This document shows, piece by piece, positions 1-9,463 of a stretch of 64,000 nucleotides of DNA (the first letter of the stretch is position 1; every line of letters starts with the position of its first letter). The translations under genes and the position numbers were made by a program. The DNA is from Acidicapsa acidisoli (GTDB lineage Bacteria > Acidobacteriota > Terriglobia > Terriglobales > Acidobacteriaceae). The notes below the pieces were generated by a model. The model was given only the letters and a program-made list of their open reading frames with translations. It ran no database searches and was not told the DNA's origin. The stretch lies in the NCBI RefSeq assembly GCF_025685625.1, contig NZ_JAGSYI010000001.1, positions 124,001 to 188,000 of the forward strand, written 5' to 3'.

Positions 1-1
1 C

Positions 2-217
2 ATCGTATTCGGCTGGGGCGTTACACAGTATCCCTATCTCGTCCGACCCGAACTCACGATTGTCAACAGCGCAGCACCCTCCAACATTGTGTCGGACCTG
101 GTGATCGCTGTCGCAATAGGCGCCTTGGTTCTCATCCCGTCGCTCATCCTGCTGATGCTTGTCTTCAAAACGCATCGCGAATCAAGATCAGTTGACGCCG
201 ATACAACGCTTGTCTAG
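2..217 (+). CDS. cydB: Cytochrome bd ubiquinol oxidase subunit II, C-terminal part
   Basis: The window opens inside this gene; only the last 71 codons are present. The translation has the conserved stretch GWGVTQYPYLV, a short periplasmic segment ending in NSAAPSN, and one hydrophobic helix (LVIAVAIGALVLIPSLILLM) followed by a basic tail. This is the usual end of CydB, the membrane subunit that with CydA oxidises quinol and reduces oxygen under low oxygen. The acetoin gene alsD starts 16 bases after the stop, so the two may share a transcript, which would fit a response to low oxygen or overflow metabolism. The identification rests on the motif and hydropathy; the upstream part lies outside the window. 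Confidence 0.8.
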   Translation: MVFGWGVTQYPYLVRPELTIVNSAAPSNIVSDLVIAVAIGALVLIPSLILLMLVFKTHRESRSVDADTTLV

Positions 218-233
218 CCCGGTGGAGAATTCT

Positions 234-1076
234 ATGCCTTTGCTTGTTCCAATTTCGAAGTCATTGCAGACCGCACTTGAAAAATTATCTAGAGAGACGG
301 GAGAGCCCATCACTCACCTCATTTCGAACGCACTCTCCCACTGCTTTGATGTACCGCAGCACACGCTCTTCCAGGTCTCAACTTCGGGAGCTCTTGTTCA
401 GGGGATTTACAAGCGAGCTGTGTCGAGCAGCTTCTTACTAAACTACGGCGACTTTGGGCTTGGAACCTTTGAGAACCTTGACGGCGAGATGGTTGTGCTT
501 GACGGAGCAATCTATCAGGCGCGCAGTGATGGCAAAGTCTTGAACATTACCGATGATGCGGGGACCCCTTTCGCGGTCGTAACGCACTTTACCGCGGACC
601 AGGATCAGTCCATTGTGAGTGCATCGAGCTTCGCGGAGATCACCAAAATCTGCGACCGGTATCGTGACTCGGACAATCTCTTTTACGCCTTCCGCATCGA
701 CGGTCACTTCACGCACATCCACACTCGGGCTATGAAGGCGACGCTCGATGGACTTCCACTAGCCAAAGCGGCGGCTATCCAACCGGAGTTTGAATTTGTG
801 GATGTCGACGGAACTCTTGTGGGCCTTTGGGCGCCGCAGTTTTCGAGTGCCCTCAACATCGCAGGGTACCACTTCCACTTCCTGTCTGAAGACCGGACGA
901 AGGGAGGTCATCTCCTTGAATGCAGTGGCAAGAACCTCCGAGTTCGCGTGGACAGGCTGAATGACTTCCATCTGTCTCTTCCGGAATCGGAAGAGTTCCT
1001 GCGAGCAGATCTCACCAAGGACGCGTCGGAAGACCTTGCCTATGCAGAACAACTTCACAAAAAGGAAAACGCCTAA
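234..1076 (+). CDS. alsD: Alpha-acetolactate decarboxylase
   Basis: The protein has 280 residues and converts 2-acetolactate to acetoin, the second step of the acetoin and 2,3-butanediol branch. Family marks are the block FGLGTFENLDGEMVVLDG and the metal-binding histidines in YHFHFLSEDRTKGGHLLE (H-x-H and a later H), which hold zinc in known members. The ATG at 234 is chosen because a GGTGGAGAA ribosome site lies just upstream; reading through to an earlier TTG at 159 would run into cydB. No signal peptide is visible, so the enzyme is cytoplasmic. Its stop codon overlaps the start of alsS (TAATG), which implies translational coupling and an alsD-alsS operon in the reverse of the common alsS-alsD order. 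Confidence 0.93.
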   Translation: MPLLVPISKSLQTALEKLSRETGEPITHLISNALSHCFDVPQHTLFQVSTSGALVQGIYKRAVSSSFLLNYGDFGLGTFENLDGEMVVLDGAIYQARSDGKVLNITDDAGTPFAVVTHFTADQDQSIVSASSFAEITKICDRYRDSDNLFYAFRIDGHFTHIHTRAMKATLDGLPLAKAAAIQPEFEFVDVDGTLVGLWAPQFSSALNIAGYHFHFLSEDRTKGGHLLECSGKNLRVRVDRLNDFHLSLPESEEFLRADLTKDASEDLAYAEQLHKKENA

Positions 1077-2755
1077 TGTCAACGGAAAAGAACCTAAGTG
1101 AGCAGCAAACAGGCGCAGATATCGTTGTCAAAACGCTCGAACAGCATGACGTGAAGTGGGTATTCGGAGTTCCGGGCGCGAAGATCGACAAGGTCTTCAA
1201 TACGCTCGTCGACTCTCCGATCAAGACTGTCGTCTGCCGTCATGAGCAGAACGCAGCCTTCATTGCTGGAGGGATTGGACGCATGACCGGCAAAGCCGGC
1301 GTTGCGATTGCGACCTCCGGACCTGGAGTTTCGAATCTTGTTACGGCCTTGGCTACGGCCAACACTGAAGGCGACCCAGTGATCGCCTTGGGCGGCGCGG
1401 TAGCTCTCTCCGACAGATTGAAGAAGATTCATCAGACGATGGACTCCGTGAGTCTCTGCAAGCCTGTCACCAAGTACAGCGTTGAAGTGGACTCACCAGA
1501 GTCCGTCTCCGAGGTAATGACGAATGCGTTTCGCAGCGCCGAATCCGACCGCCCAGGAGCGGCCTTTGTAAGTCTGCCAATGGACATCATGCTGGCGCCC
1601 TCCAAGTGCGAGGTTCTTACCCCTCCAGCATACTCTGGCGCCGGTCCTGCCGATACGACCGCTATCCAAGAAGCTGCGCGGCTTATCAATCAAGCGAAGA
1701 GACCTGTGGTCCTGCTCGGCTTACTAGCAAGTAAACCGCAAAACGCAGCTGCCGTTCATGAATTCATCGAAAGCGGAAAGCTACCGGTGATCGGAACATT
1801 TCAGGCCGCCGGAGCGGTCGCCGCGAATCTCTTCGGTAACTTTGGCGGAAGAGTCGGCCAGATCAACAACCAACCCGCCGACACAATCCTTGCCGCAGGC
1901 GACCTGGTGATCACAATCGGATACGATCCCGTGGAATACTGGCCCTCCATTTGGAATCAAGGCAACAGGCGGCCCATCATACATTTGGATACTCTGCCAG
2001 CTGACATTGATAACTCATATAGTCCAGCGGTCGAACTGATTGGGGATATTGCCGCGACGCTTCGGCTGCTGACGCCTCAGGTTTCCGACTCCACTCCAGA
2101 ACCGTCGATCAAACGGCTACTGGAACAAATTGCTCAAGAACGTGAGGGGCTTGCACGGTCATCTGCTGCGCTGAATGGCACTCCGGTTCATCCCCTACGG
2201 CTTGTTTCCGAATTGCAGAAGATTCTGACACCGGACACGACCCTTTGCTTAGACATGGGTTCCTTCCATCTCTGGATGGCCCGACATCTCTATAGCTTCC
2301 GAGCGCGACAGATTCTTATCAGCAACGGCCAACAGACATTGGGTGTAGCCCTTCCCTGGGCGATTGCAGCAACACTCGTTCGCCCTGCAGAAAAGGTCTT
2401 GTCGATCTCAGGCGATGGTGGTTTTCTCTTTTCCGCGATGGAGCTTGAAACAGCGGTACGACTCCAATCGAATCTCGTACACATGATCTGGATTGACGGA
2501 ACATATGACATGGTCGCCACTCAGGAAAGGCAGAAGTACGGTCGCCCCTCCGGCATAGAATTTGGCCCCGTCGACCCAGTAAAGTATGCGGATGCCTTCG
2601 GAGCGCGTGGATTCATGATTCAGTCCCCGGACCAGATCAGCCCGGTACTGCAGAAGGCGTTCGATACACCTGGGCCTGTGCTTATTGGAGTTCATGTCGA
2701 CTATCGCGACAATCACAAACTCTTTGAGCAGGTGAACGAGCGAAGTGTCCACTAG
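1076..2755 (+). CDS. alsS: Catabolic acetolactate synthase
   Basis: This thiamine-diphosphate enzyme of 559 residues joins two pyruvates to 2-acetolactate for the decarboxylase encoded just upstream. The N-terminal domain shows FGVPGAKIDKVF, the catalytic glutamate region VCRHEQNAAFIAGG and the TSGPGVSNL loop. The C-terminal ThDP site has SGDGGFLFSAMELET with the metal-binding partner further on. The length, the absence of a regulatory-subunit gene and the pairing with alsD favour the catabolic, FAD-independent AlsS/BudB type over the biosynthetic IlvB type. The start ATG overlaps the alsD stop. A sequence comparison with AlsS and IlvB would settle the subtype. Confidence 0.92.
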   Translation: MSTEKNLSEQQTGADIVVKTLEQHDVKWVFGVPGAKIDKVFNTLVDSPIKTVVCRHEQNAAFIAGGIGRMTGKAGVAIATSGPGVSNLVTALATANTEGDPVIALGGAVALSDRLKKIHQTMDSVSLCKPVTKYSVEVDSPESVSEVMTNAFRSAESDRPGAAFVSLPMDIMLAPSKCEVLTPPAYSGAGPADTTAIQEAARLINQAKRPVVLLGLLASKPQNAAAVHEFIESGKLPVIGTFQAAGAVAANLFGNFGGRVGQINNQPADTILAAGDLVITIGYDPVEYWPSIWNQGNRRPIIHLDTLPADIDNSYSPAVELIGDIAATLRLLTPQVSDSTPEPSIKRLLEQIAQEREGLARSSAALNGTPVHPLRLVSELQKILTPDTTLCLDMGSFHLWMARHLYSFRARQILISNGQQTLGVALPWAIAATLVRPAEKVLSISGDGGFLFSAMELETAVRLQSNLVHMIWIDGTYDMVATQERQKYGRPSGIEFGPVDPVKYADAFGARGFMIQSPDQISPVLQKAFDTPGPVLIGVHVDYRDNHKLFEQVNERSVH

Positions 2756-2918
2756 TCGTTCGTAGAGTTCTCCACAACACAAACAATCGCTGAGTGCGAT
2801 GGTTCTCTGCTTGGCCAACCAATGTAGCGAGGAAAGGATGTGCTCAAAATGGAAGACCATTCTTCCTCCTCACTCTACCTCGCTTCTCCTGGTCTGACCG
2901 CCCTGATTACGGTGCCAA

Positions 2919-4352
2919 ATGAGCATTTGGACTACAGTTTCGCTCTTACTTCTTCTTCTTACCGGAGATGTGTTTGCCCAGAGTGCTCCGGCCTCACCCG
3001 GGCAACCAGCCCATTTCGCCGGAGAGCGGGAAATCGAAGACTCTGCAAAGCAGTTTGTTGGATTCAGATTCAGCATTCAACAGGACCAAACATACACATT
3101 GGCGGAACTGGTTAACTTGGCCGAGGAACACAATCCGGCAACTCGTGTTGCTTGGCAGACGGCCCGTGCTCAAATGGCAGCTCTCGGCGTGGCACGCAGC
3201 GAACTGTACCCAACGGTCGCGGCTGTGGCACTCTCTCAGACAAATCGTTCGGAAGTCCTCTTCGGTAGTCAGTTTGATCGCCAGACTGTTCAGTCTTTTA
3301 GTGGAGCCTTAGATCTGAACTACACAATATTCGACTTTGGAGGGCGTGCCGGTCGCATCACGGCAGCACGATCAGATTTGCTCGCAGCCAACTTTGCGTT
3401 TAACGATACACATCGAAAAATCATCAATGAAGTGACTGAAGCTTATGATCGATTGCTCAACGCGGCTGGTCAGGTAGAGGCGGCTCGGGCAAGTCTCAGG
3501 AACGCCCAAACCGTTCAGCAAGCAGCCGAGGATCGTCTTAACAACGGTCTCGCGACTTTGCCGGATGTACTAGAAGCGCGAAGCGCGGCCGCTCAGGCGC
3601 AATACGATCTGCAAGCCGCTCTTGGGATTGAGAAGAACACTCGCGGGGATTTGGCAGCTGCATTGGGAACACGTCCCACCGACGCGATTCGAGTTCAGCC
3701 CATCGACCAACTTACTATTCCCGAAGCGCTTGACGATTCCGTTGGCCAGGCAATGGATCGGGCATTCGAACAACGGCCAGACCTTATGCAGCATGTGGCT
3801 GAAGTTCGAAAAGCAAACGCCGGCGTTAAAGAGGCGCGGGCTGCTTATTATCCGGCTTTTTCTATCACCGCTACTCCCAGTGCGCAATCGTTATATGGCT
3901 TGCAGCAGCAGCTTCCCTGGGCACACACGGCGGATCTGCATGGGGAACTGCAGTTGAGACTGAACTGGACCTTGTTTGACGGTGGCAAACGGAAAAATAA
4001 TCTGGCGCAAGCGCAAGCCAAGCTACGCGCGGCTGAAGCAGGAGTGAACGTTACCCGAGACAACATTGCGGACGAAGTCTGGAAAGCTTATTCCAATTTG
4101 GAGACCGCGCTTGGCCAACGGCAAGCTGCTGCCGCTCTTCTCAGCGCGGCCGATCAATCATATTCCGCCGTGTTGGAGTCCTACAACGATGGTGTCCGCA
4201 ACCTGCTGGACGTAACGGCCGCCCAGGCAACACTGGCAAATGCTCGCTCGGCTGATGTTTTGGCGCGTGCGCAAGTCCTCACGAGTTTGGCAGATCTGGT
4301 CTTCGAGACCGGAGACTCGCTGCAATCAAGCGCCAGGAGCCCTAAGCCATGA
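2919..4352 (+). CDS. TolC-family outer membrane efflux protein
   Basis: The 477-residue protein starts with a signal peptide (MSIWTTVSLLLLLLTGDVFA). Two homologous halves of long amphipathic helices follow, rich in Ala, Gln, Asn and Leu, as in TolC/OprM channels; the second half repeats patterns such as LRLNWTLFDGGKRKNNLAQ, matching LNYTIFDFGGRAGRI in the first. It would form the outer membrane duct of the export system encoded directly downstream. Its stop overlaps the YtcA gene by four bases (ATGA), so it is the first gene of a four-gene operon. The preceding 163 bases carry no gene. Confidence 0.92.
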   Translation: MSIWTTVSLLLLLLTGDVFAQSAPASPGQPAHFAGEREIEDSAKQFVGFRFSIQQDQTYTLAELVNLAEEHNPATRVAWQTARAQMAALGVARSELYPTVAAVALSQTNRSEVLFGSQFDRQTVQSFSGALDLNYTIFDFGGRAGRITAARSDLLAANFAFNDTHRKIINEVTEAYDRLLNAAGQVEAARASLRNAQTVQQAAEDRLNNGLATLPDVLEARSAAAQAQYDLQAALGIEKNTRGDLAAALGTRPTDAIRVQPIDQLTIPEALDDSVGQAMDRAFEQRPDLMQHVAEVRKANAGVKEARAAYYPAFSITATPSAQSLYGLQQQLPWAHTADLHGELQLRLNWTLFDGGKRKNNLAQAQAKLRAAEAGVNVTRDNIADEVWKAYSNLETALGQRQAAAALLSAADQSYSAVLESYNDGVRNLLDVTAAQATLANARSADVLARAQVLTSLADLVFETGDSLQSSARSPKP

Positions 4353-4618
4353 TCTGCCGCCGAGGCCATCGCGTTACGAAGTACGGCTTCATGTCTACTT
4401 CGCTTCTGCTTGCGGGTTGCGAACGGGCTCCAACCTTTGACGTGGTAGGTTCGATTTTCCCGGCATGGTTATTTTGCCTGGCTATGTCGATCCTGCTTAC
4501 AGTTCTCGCTCGGTGGATTTTCCAGCACCTACGTGTTGTGGTCGCTCCTCAGATTTTGATTTATCCAAGCCTGACCGCCGCTTTTGCATCCGCATTGTGG
4601 CTTATTTTCTTTTGCTAA
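4349..4618 (+). CDS. YtcA-like small lipoprotein
   Basis: This 89-residue protein has a basic N-terminus, a short hydrophobic run and the lipobox LLAGC, so it is probably lipid-modified at Cys-24. Two membrane segments follow (FPAWLFCLAMSILLTVLARW and YPSLTAAFASALWLIFF), with the block ERAPTFDVVGSIFPAW that recalls the YtcA family found beside FUSC-type exporters. The start used overlaps the TolC stop. A second in-frame ATG at 4391 would leave almost no signal sequence. Its function is not known; position suggests an accessory subunit of the efflux pump. The family assignment is from memory of the motif pattern. Confidence 0.7.
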   Translation: MICRRGHRVTKYGFMSTSLLLAGCERAPTFDVVGSIFPAWLFCLAMSILLTVLARWIFQHLRVVVAPQILIYPSLTAAFASALWLIFFC

Positions 4619-4629
4619 CGAGGCGTCAT

Positions 4630-5844
4630 ATGGAGATGGAATCAAATTCGTCGATTAGGGAGCGGCTCAGTCGACAGATCAGTCTTGGCATTGTGGTAGT
4701 CGCTATTGCTTTGGGTCTTGGAGTGCTGTGGAGGTTGACTTATCATCCACGAACAGATGATGCCGAGGTTTTTGCGAATTTTATTGGCATTGCGTCACAA
4801 GTAGAGGGCCCGATCACCCGCCTGAACGTGCGCGACAACCAGTTCGTTAAGAAAGGCGAGTTGCTCTTCGAAATCGATGACCGGCCATACAGGTACGCTC
4901 TCGAGAAAGCCCTGTCTGATCAAGCTGCACTCGAAGGACAAATTGAGGACGAGCAGCGAAAGATTGCAGCACTGGTGAGCGGCGTTTCTATTTCACGGGC
5001 TAATATCCATAGCTCGCAGGCTGACATCGAGCGGTGGGCAGCGGCAATCGATCAGGCCCGCGCAGATTTGGCAAACGCAGAGCAGGGCGTGAACAGGGCT
5101 AGAGCAGAGTGGACCTACACAAACAACAATCTGCACAGGATTGAGCCCTTGCTGGCAAAACAGTTTGTCACGGTAGACCAGGTCGATAGAGCGCGAGCAT
5201 CCGAGGTTGCTCAGGCAGAAGCCCTGAAGCAAGCACAGTCGCAATTGCTGCTCTCACAGGCAGGATTGAAATCGACCTTAGCGCAGTACGAACACTCCAA
5301 GGCGGTCCTAGAAGAGAGCCATGCCCAGCATGAGCAATCGATACATGCCGTAACCACGCTCGAACCGCTCACCAATCAGCGTGGCGCCCGGACATCGGCA
5401 GTAGAAACTGCTCGCTACAATCTCAGTAATTGCCAGGTCTATGCGCCGTTCGATACGCGAGTGACCAACCTTACGATCTCGGAGGGCGCCTACGCGCGTG
5501 TTGGGCAGCAGGTTTTTACGCTCATCGATGCGCGTACATGGTGGGCGATCGGTAATTTTCGCGAAGGTACGCTACAGCATATCGAGCCTGGCATGCGGGC
5601 AGACGTTTTTCTGCCGTCGAGGCCGAACATTCGCCTTTCCGGAGTGGTGGACAGTATCGGTTTCGGCACAACTCCGGATCCTGATGTCTTTGGCCGTTTA
5701 GAACCAGGGCTTCCTGACGCGCAGCGAACACTCAATTGGGTGCATCTGGCATCGCGATTTCCTGTCCGTGTTCGTGTCGAAAATCCCCCTCCCGGATTGT
5801 TTCGAGTAGGTGAGTCGGCGGTTGTTGAGATTCGTGGGCATTGA
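4630..5844 (+). CDS. HlyD/EmrA-type membrane fusion (adaptor) protein
   Basis: The protein has 404 residues with one N-terminal membrane helix (about residues 17-34), a split lipoyl-like domain (first half around VEGPITRLNVRDNQFVKKG, second half around CQVYAPFDTRVTNLTISEG), a long coiled-coil hairpin between them, and a C-terminal beta-barrel. It links the inner membrane pump to the TolC duct. The ATG at 4630 is preferred over an in-frame start at 4465 because the earlier region overlaps ytcA in another frame and lacks membrane-fusion character. It sits 11 bases after ytcA, and its stop is within three bases of the FUSC gene start. Confidence 0.9.
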   Translation: MEMESNSSIRERLSRQISLGIVVVAIALGLGVLWRLTYHPRTDDAEVFANFIGIASQVEGPITRLNVRDNQFVKKGELLFEIDDRPYRYALEKALSDQAALEGQIEDEQRKIAALVSGVSISRANIHSSQADIERWAAAIDQARADLANAEQGVNRARAEWTYTNNNLHRIEPLLAKQFVTVDQVDRARASEVAQAEALKQAQSQLLLSQAGLKSTLAQYEHSKAVLEESHAQHEQSIHAVTTLEPLTNQRGARTSAVETARYNLSNCQVYAPFDTRVTNLTISEGAYARVGQQVFTLIDARTWWAIGNFREGTLQHIEPGMRADVFLPSRPNIRLSGVVDSIGFGTTPDPDVFGRLEPGLPDAQRTLNWVHLASRFPVRVRVENPPPGLFRVGESAVVEIRGH

Positions 5845-5846
5845 AG

Positions 5847-7973
5847 ATGGCAACGTTCACGCAAAGCGCATCGAACTCAACTCAGCAATCGGGTTGGATC
5901 TGGGAGTTTCTCAAAGAGGAACTTGTACCCTATACCGGAAGATATGCCTTGGTGGGCCGCATGGTCACGTCTGCGACTCTCGCCATGCTCATTAGTATGA
6001 CGTTTCGACTTCCCTACGGTGCGTATTGTGCCATTTACGCACTCTCGATTTCCTGGGAAAGCGCTCAGACAACCTTGAGGACTGCAGCAACGAGAATCGT
6101 CTCCTATTCTCTAGGAGCTACTTGTGTACTGGTCGGCGCAATGATCTTTGTGGATGACCCACTGCTGCGGTTGTTGTGGGCGGTCGGTGCAATGTTCATG
6201 ACGTTCTATGCGATTAGCGCCATGACAGATAGGGCCACCGCCACCGCAATTGGCTATCTGATTGTGATAACTGTTCCCCTCTGGGATGAACACATCTCTG
6301 GCGAACTCAAGCTGGAAGGGACACTCTGGGCGGTCTTTGCACTCTCGATTGGGAACGCAATTGCCGTCGTTGTCGAGTTGTTGTTTGAAGCGATGAGACC
6401 GGGGAATGACCTCTTGCGATCGATTGCCGATCGCCTGGCTTCCGTTGAAGCCGTGCTCGCCTGTTATGGAGAAGACGTTTCGGTAGATCCGGAGACGGCA
6501 AAGAAGGTTACGCGGCTAGCGATGCTTGGCACATCGAGGCTACGGCGCACGTTGCGCAGTTCCAACTATCCCCGACAATACCTGGAGCGGATGGGCGCCG
6601 TTGTAGCGCTGGCTGGGAGGCTCGTTGACATTACTGCAAGTCTGACGCAAATCGAAGTTCTCGTGAGCGTTGAATATCGCAGGAGGTTGCGGGACTTAGC
6701 TGGTAGCATATCCACAATTCGCGCCGATCTGCTGAGTAGGAAAATTCCTCGCGCAATTGATGTAGACAGTGGATACGAGTCTTTGGGCGGCATCCCGCTC
6801 CTCAGCGAGCTCGAGAAGACCGCAGTGCTCATCCCGGAGGTCTTCTCGGGTGCTGAATCTGTGAGCGAACTCGGGGTCACAAAATCCGATGAAAAGCTAC
6901 CTTCACGAGTTCTCACTCCAGACGCCTTCACCAATCTAGACCATTTGAAGTTCGGACTGAAAGGCGGGGTCGCAGCGAGCCTTTGCTATATTATCTATAA
7001 CTCCATCGCATGGCCTGGCATTAGCACAGCCGTTACTACGGTCTTGTTAACCGCGCTTACTACAGTTGGCTTTTCTCGTCAAAAACAGATTCTGCGATTC
7101 TCCGGCGCAGTCGTGGGCGGCTTCGGCTTCGGGATGGGAGCGCAAATATTCATTCTTCCTTACCTCGACTCGATCGCTGGATTTGCAGTTCTATTTGTGG
7201 CAGTTAGCATGATAGGTGCATGGTTCGCAACTTCAAGCCCCCGACTGGCATATTTCGGCGTGCAGATTATCGTCGCATTCTATCTCATCAACCTGCAAGA
7301 ATTCAGGGAACAAATTTCACTCGGCATTGCGAGAGACCGTGTAATCGGCATCTTGTTGGGTCTCTTGATAATGTGGGTTGTCTTCGACAAGCTGTGGCCT
7401 ACGCTCGCTGCGGTCGAGATGAAGCAGGCGTTCATTTCTAATCTCAGAGCTCTGGCTGAATTTGAGAGGCAGCCCCTCGCAGGAGAGAGAAAGGTCGCGA
7501 TCGAGCGCAGCTATTCTCTTCGAGAGACGATCAACTCAAACTTTGATAAGGTCAAGAGCCTGGCAGACGGACTGCTCTTCGAATTCGGTCCCTCACGTCA
7601 AAAGGACCTTGCCCTGCGCGGACAAATCCGAGAGTGGCAGCCGCAACTACGGATGCTTTTCCTAACGCGTATTACTCTCTACAAATATCGCCTTCAACTC
7701 CCCGGATTCGAACTCCCGTCGGAGGTGGGCGCTTTGCAAAGGGAGTTTGACTGGAGGCTAGCTGCAATACTCGAGCGGATGGCAAATCGGCTGGAGAACA
7801 CGGCACCGCAGGAAGATCATGACTTTAGAAGTGCATTTGAGCATTTGGAAAACACGGTCCGGGCCTGCTGTATTGAGGGATCTCATCAGTCGAAAGCCAT
7901 CGACCTGGAACCCTTTCTCTCTCTTTCACGCACCGCTGAAGGTTTAGTAATCTCTCTGGCAAATAAGATCTAG
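5847..7973 (+). CDS. FUSC-family inner membrane exporter
   Basis: This 708-residue protein has two blocks of about five membrane helices each, near residues 30-190 and 365-525, separated and followed by soluble helical regions. This is the layout of the fusaric-acid-resistance family (AaeB-like), which exports aromatic carboxylic acids by proton motive force. Together with TolC, YtcA and HlyD it forms a complete tripartite pump. The ATG at 5847 is used; a TTG at 5841 overlapping the HlyD stop is also possible. The substrate cannot be read from sequence. It is the last gene of the operon. Confidence 0.88.
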   Translation: MATFTQSASNSTQQSGWIWEFLKEELVPYTGRYALVGRMVTSATLAMLISMTFRLPYGAYCAIYALSISWESAQTTLRTAATRIVSYSLGATCVLVGAMIFVDDPLLRLLWAVGAMFMTFYAISAMTDRATATAIGYLIVITVPLWDEHISGELKLEGTLWAVFALSIGNAIAVVVELLFEAMRPGNDLLRSIADRLASVEAVLACYGEDVSVDPETAKKVTRLAMLGTSRLRRTLRSSNYPRQYLERMGAVVALAGRLVDITASLTQIEVLVSVEYRRRLRDLAGSISTIRADLLSRKIPRAIDVDSGYESLGGIPLLSELEKTAVLIPEVFSGAESVSELGVTKSDEKLPSRVLTPDAFTNLDHLKFGLKGGVAASLCYIIYNSIAWPGISTAVTTVLLTALTTVGFSRQKQILRFSGAVVGGFGFGMGAQIFILPYLDSIAGFAVLFVAVSMIGAWFATSSPRLAYFGVQIIVAFYLINLQEFREQISLGIARDRVIGILLGLLIMWVVFDKLWPTLAAVEMKQAFISNLRALAEFERQPLAGERKVAIERSYSLRETINSNFDKVKSLADGLLFEFGPSRQKDLALRGQIREWQPQLRMLFLTRITLYKYRLQLPGFELPSEVGALQREFDWRLAAILERMANRLENTAPQEDHDFRSAFEHLENTVRACCIEGSHQSKAIDLEPFLSLSRTAEGLVISLANKI

Positions 7974-8219
7974 AGGCCGAATTGCAGAACAACAAAATTC
8001 ACCTGTCGCAGGCCTACTGTGTACAGCGTGATTCATTGGACAAGTTGTGCGAACGAAGAGTACTCCGAAGGAGGCGACGTGACGCAGGTTGCGCTCGCCC
8101 TATTTCACACATCCAGGCTAAAAGCGAAGGGTTGATGCCCGATTCCCAGTGGCGCAAGCGGACAGACTTTTCCGCCGCGCACTCGTAGTCAGGAGTAAGT
8201 GAGGCCGATCTAAAGATAG

Positions 8220-9272
8220 GGTTGTGTCTCGACTAGAAGAGACGAATCCACAAGCATCGGCGATATTCGCAGTAGATACACGGCGCTCACCTTCATTAAT
8301 ACCTCAAAAGTCCTGTTTCGATACAAGCTCATGGGACATGATCCCGATTGGCAAGATGCTGGCACGCGGCGGGAAGCTTTTTACACAAATCTTGGACCGG
8401 GTCATTACACGTTCCAGGTGGCTGCACGCAACAGCAGCGGAGTATGGAATGAGAAGGGTGCTTCAGTTCAGTTCGATATAGCGCCTGCCTGGTACCAGAC
8501 TTTGTGGTTTCGATTAGCCGCAATAGCCCTGGTATTCGGTATCCTCGTGTCCGCATATCTCCTCCGCGTGCGGGAACTTGCGGCGAGAATTGAGCTACGG
8601 GTCAGCGAACGAATGTCAGAGCGGCTTCGCATTTCGAGAGAACTGCACGATACGGTCTTACAGGCGCTTCAGGGATTGGTTCTCAGCTTCTCCACCCTCA
8701 CGACGCGTGTGGCGCCGGATGTACAGTCGGATATGGAGCGTTTTCTGGATGAAGCAGAATCGCTGACGGTCACGGGTCGCGATCGCATCAAGGAAATGAG
8801 GGGCTATTTCCCAGAGAACGCTGATATCGCAACTGAAATTCAAGCGATCGTGAGCGGCCTTTTTGGGGAACACCAGTGTCAAGTGACAATCAAGACCAAC
8901 GGCGCTTCGGCGCCGTTGAGCACGATTGCTCACGACGATACTTTATGGATCGCGCGGGAAGCTCTCCGCAACGCATGTCAGCACGCTCACGCTAAGCACC
9001 TCAACATTGAAGTATCCTTCACTCCATCGGAATTTCAAATGCTGATTCAAGATGATGGAGTAGGGCTGGAACCGGATGCATTCCTTGCGCATCAAAGAGG
9101 ACACTTCGGCCTTGCAAGCATGCGTGAAAGAGCGAACATGATTGGGGGCCGTCTCAATGTCTCAAGTGCTCGCGGAAGAGGAACCGCAATCTCTCTCATG
9201 CTGCCCGCTCGAATTGCCTATGCCACTCCTCAGAGCTGGTTCCGACGATTGTTCTCCCGGCGCGTCAACTAG
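8220..9272 (+). pseudogene. 5'-truncated triple-Y sensor histidine kinase
   Basis: The frame opens after a stop at 8217 and at once encodes the middle of a triple-Y (Y_Y_Y) domain (RYTALTFINTSKVLFRYKL, then GTRREAFYTNLGPGHY). One membrane helix, a HisKA_3 dimerisation domain with the phosphoacceptor motif RELHDTVLQALQG and an HATPase domain (REALRNACQHAHAKH, DDGVGLEP, GLASMRERA) follow. Full members carry a periplasmic beta-propeller of 600 or more residues before this; none is encoded upstream and no signal peptide remains. The first ATG (8331) lies inside the triple-Y domain, so any product would lack the sensor. No LuxR-type partner regulator is adjacent. I read it as a decayed gene, although expression of the kinase core cannot be excluded. 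Confidence 0.82.
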
Positions 9273-9382
9273 CCCCCCGGAGTGGCTCTATTGCTCTGCT
9301 AGGTCTACCGATTCGTTCCACAATGCCCACACTCTGCCAGCATGGCTGTTGGTTATCTTCAGCGCGTCATTATTGGCGATGG

Positions 9383-9463
9383 TTATGAGTTGTGAATCGT
9401 GTCAGCCAAGGGCATTGCGATCAGGACGCACGCATCCAATACTTCGGGACGGACACTCTTCAC
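9383..9463 (-). pseudogene. PIN-domain toxin, N-terminal remnant
   Basis: A GTG codon overlapping the antitoxin stop starts 26 codons reading VKSVRPEVLDACVLIAMPLA and then a stop. This matches the first beta-strand of PIN toxins (LDxxVL with the first catalytic Asp, then P-L-x-D). After the stop, possible continuation in other frames (TIANNDAL) suggests frameshift and loss of the rest. The overlap with the upstream antitoxin is the usual arrangement for this toxin-antitoxin type. The remnant cannot form the nuclease fold. Confidence 0.6.

Noticed and set aside
7982-8188. 68-codon frame before the truncated kinase
   Set aside because: No ribosome site, no family character; it fills the gap left by the lost part of the kinase gene.
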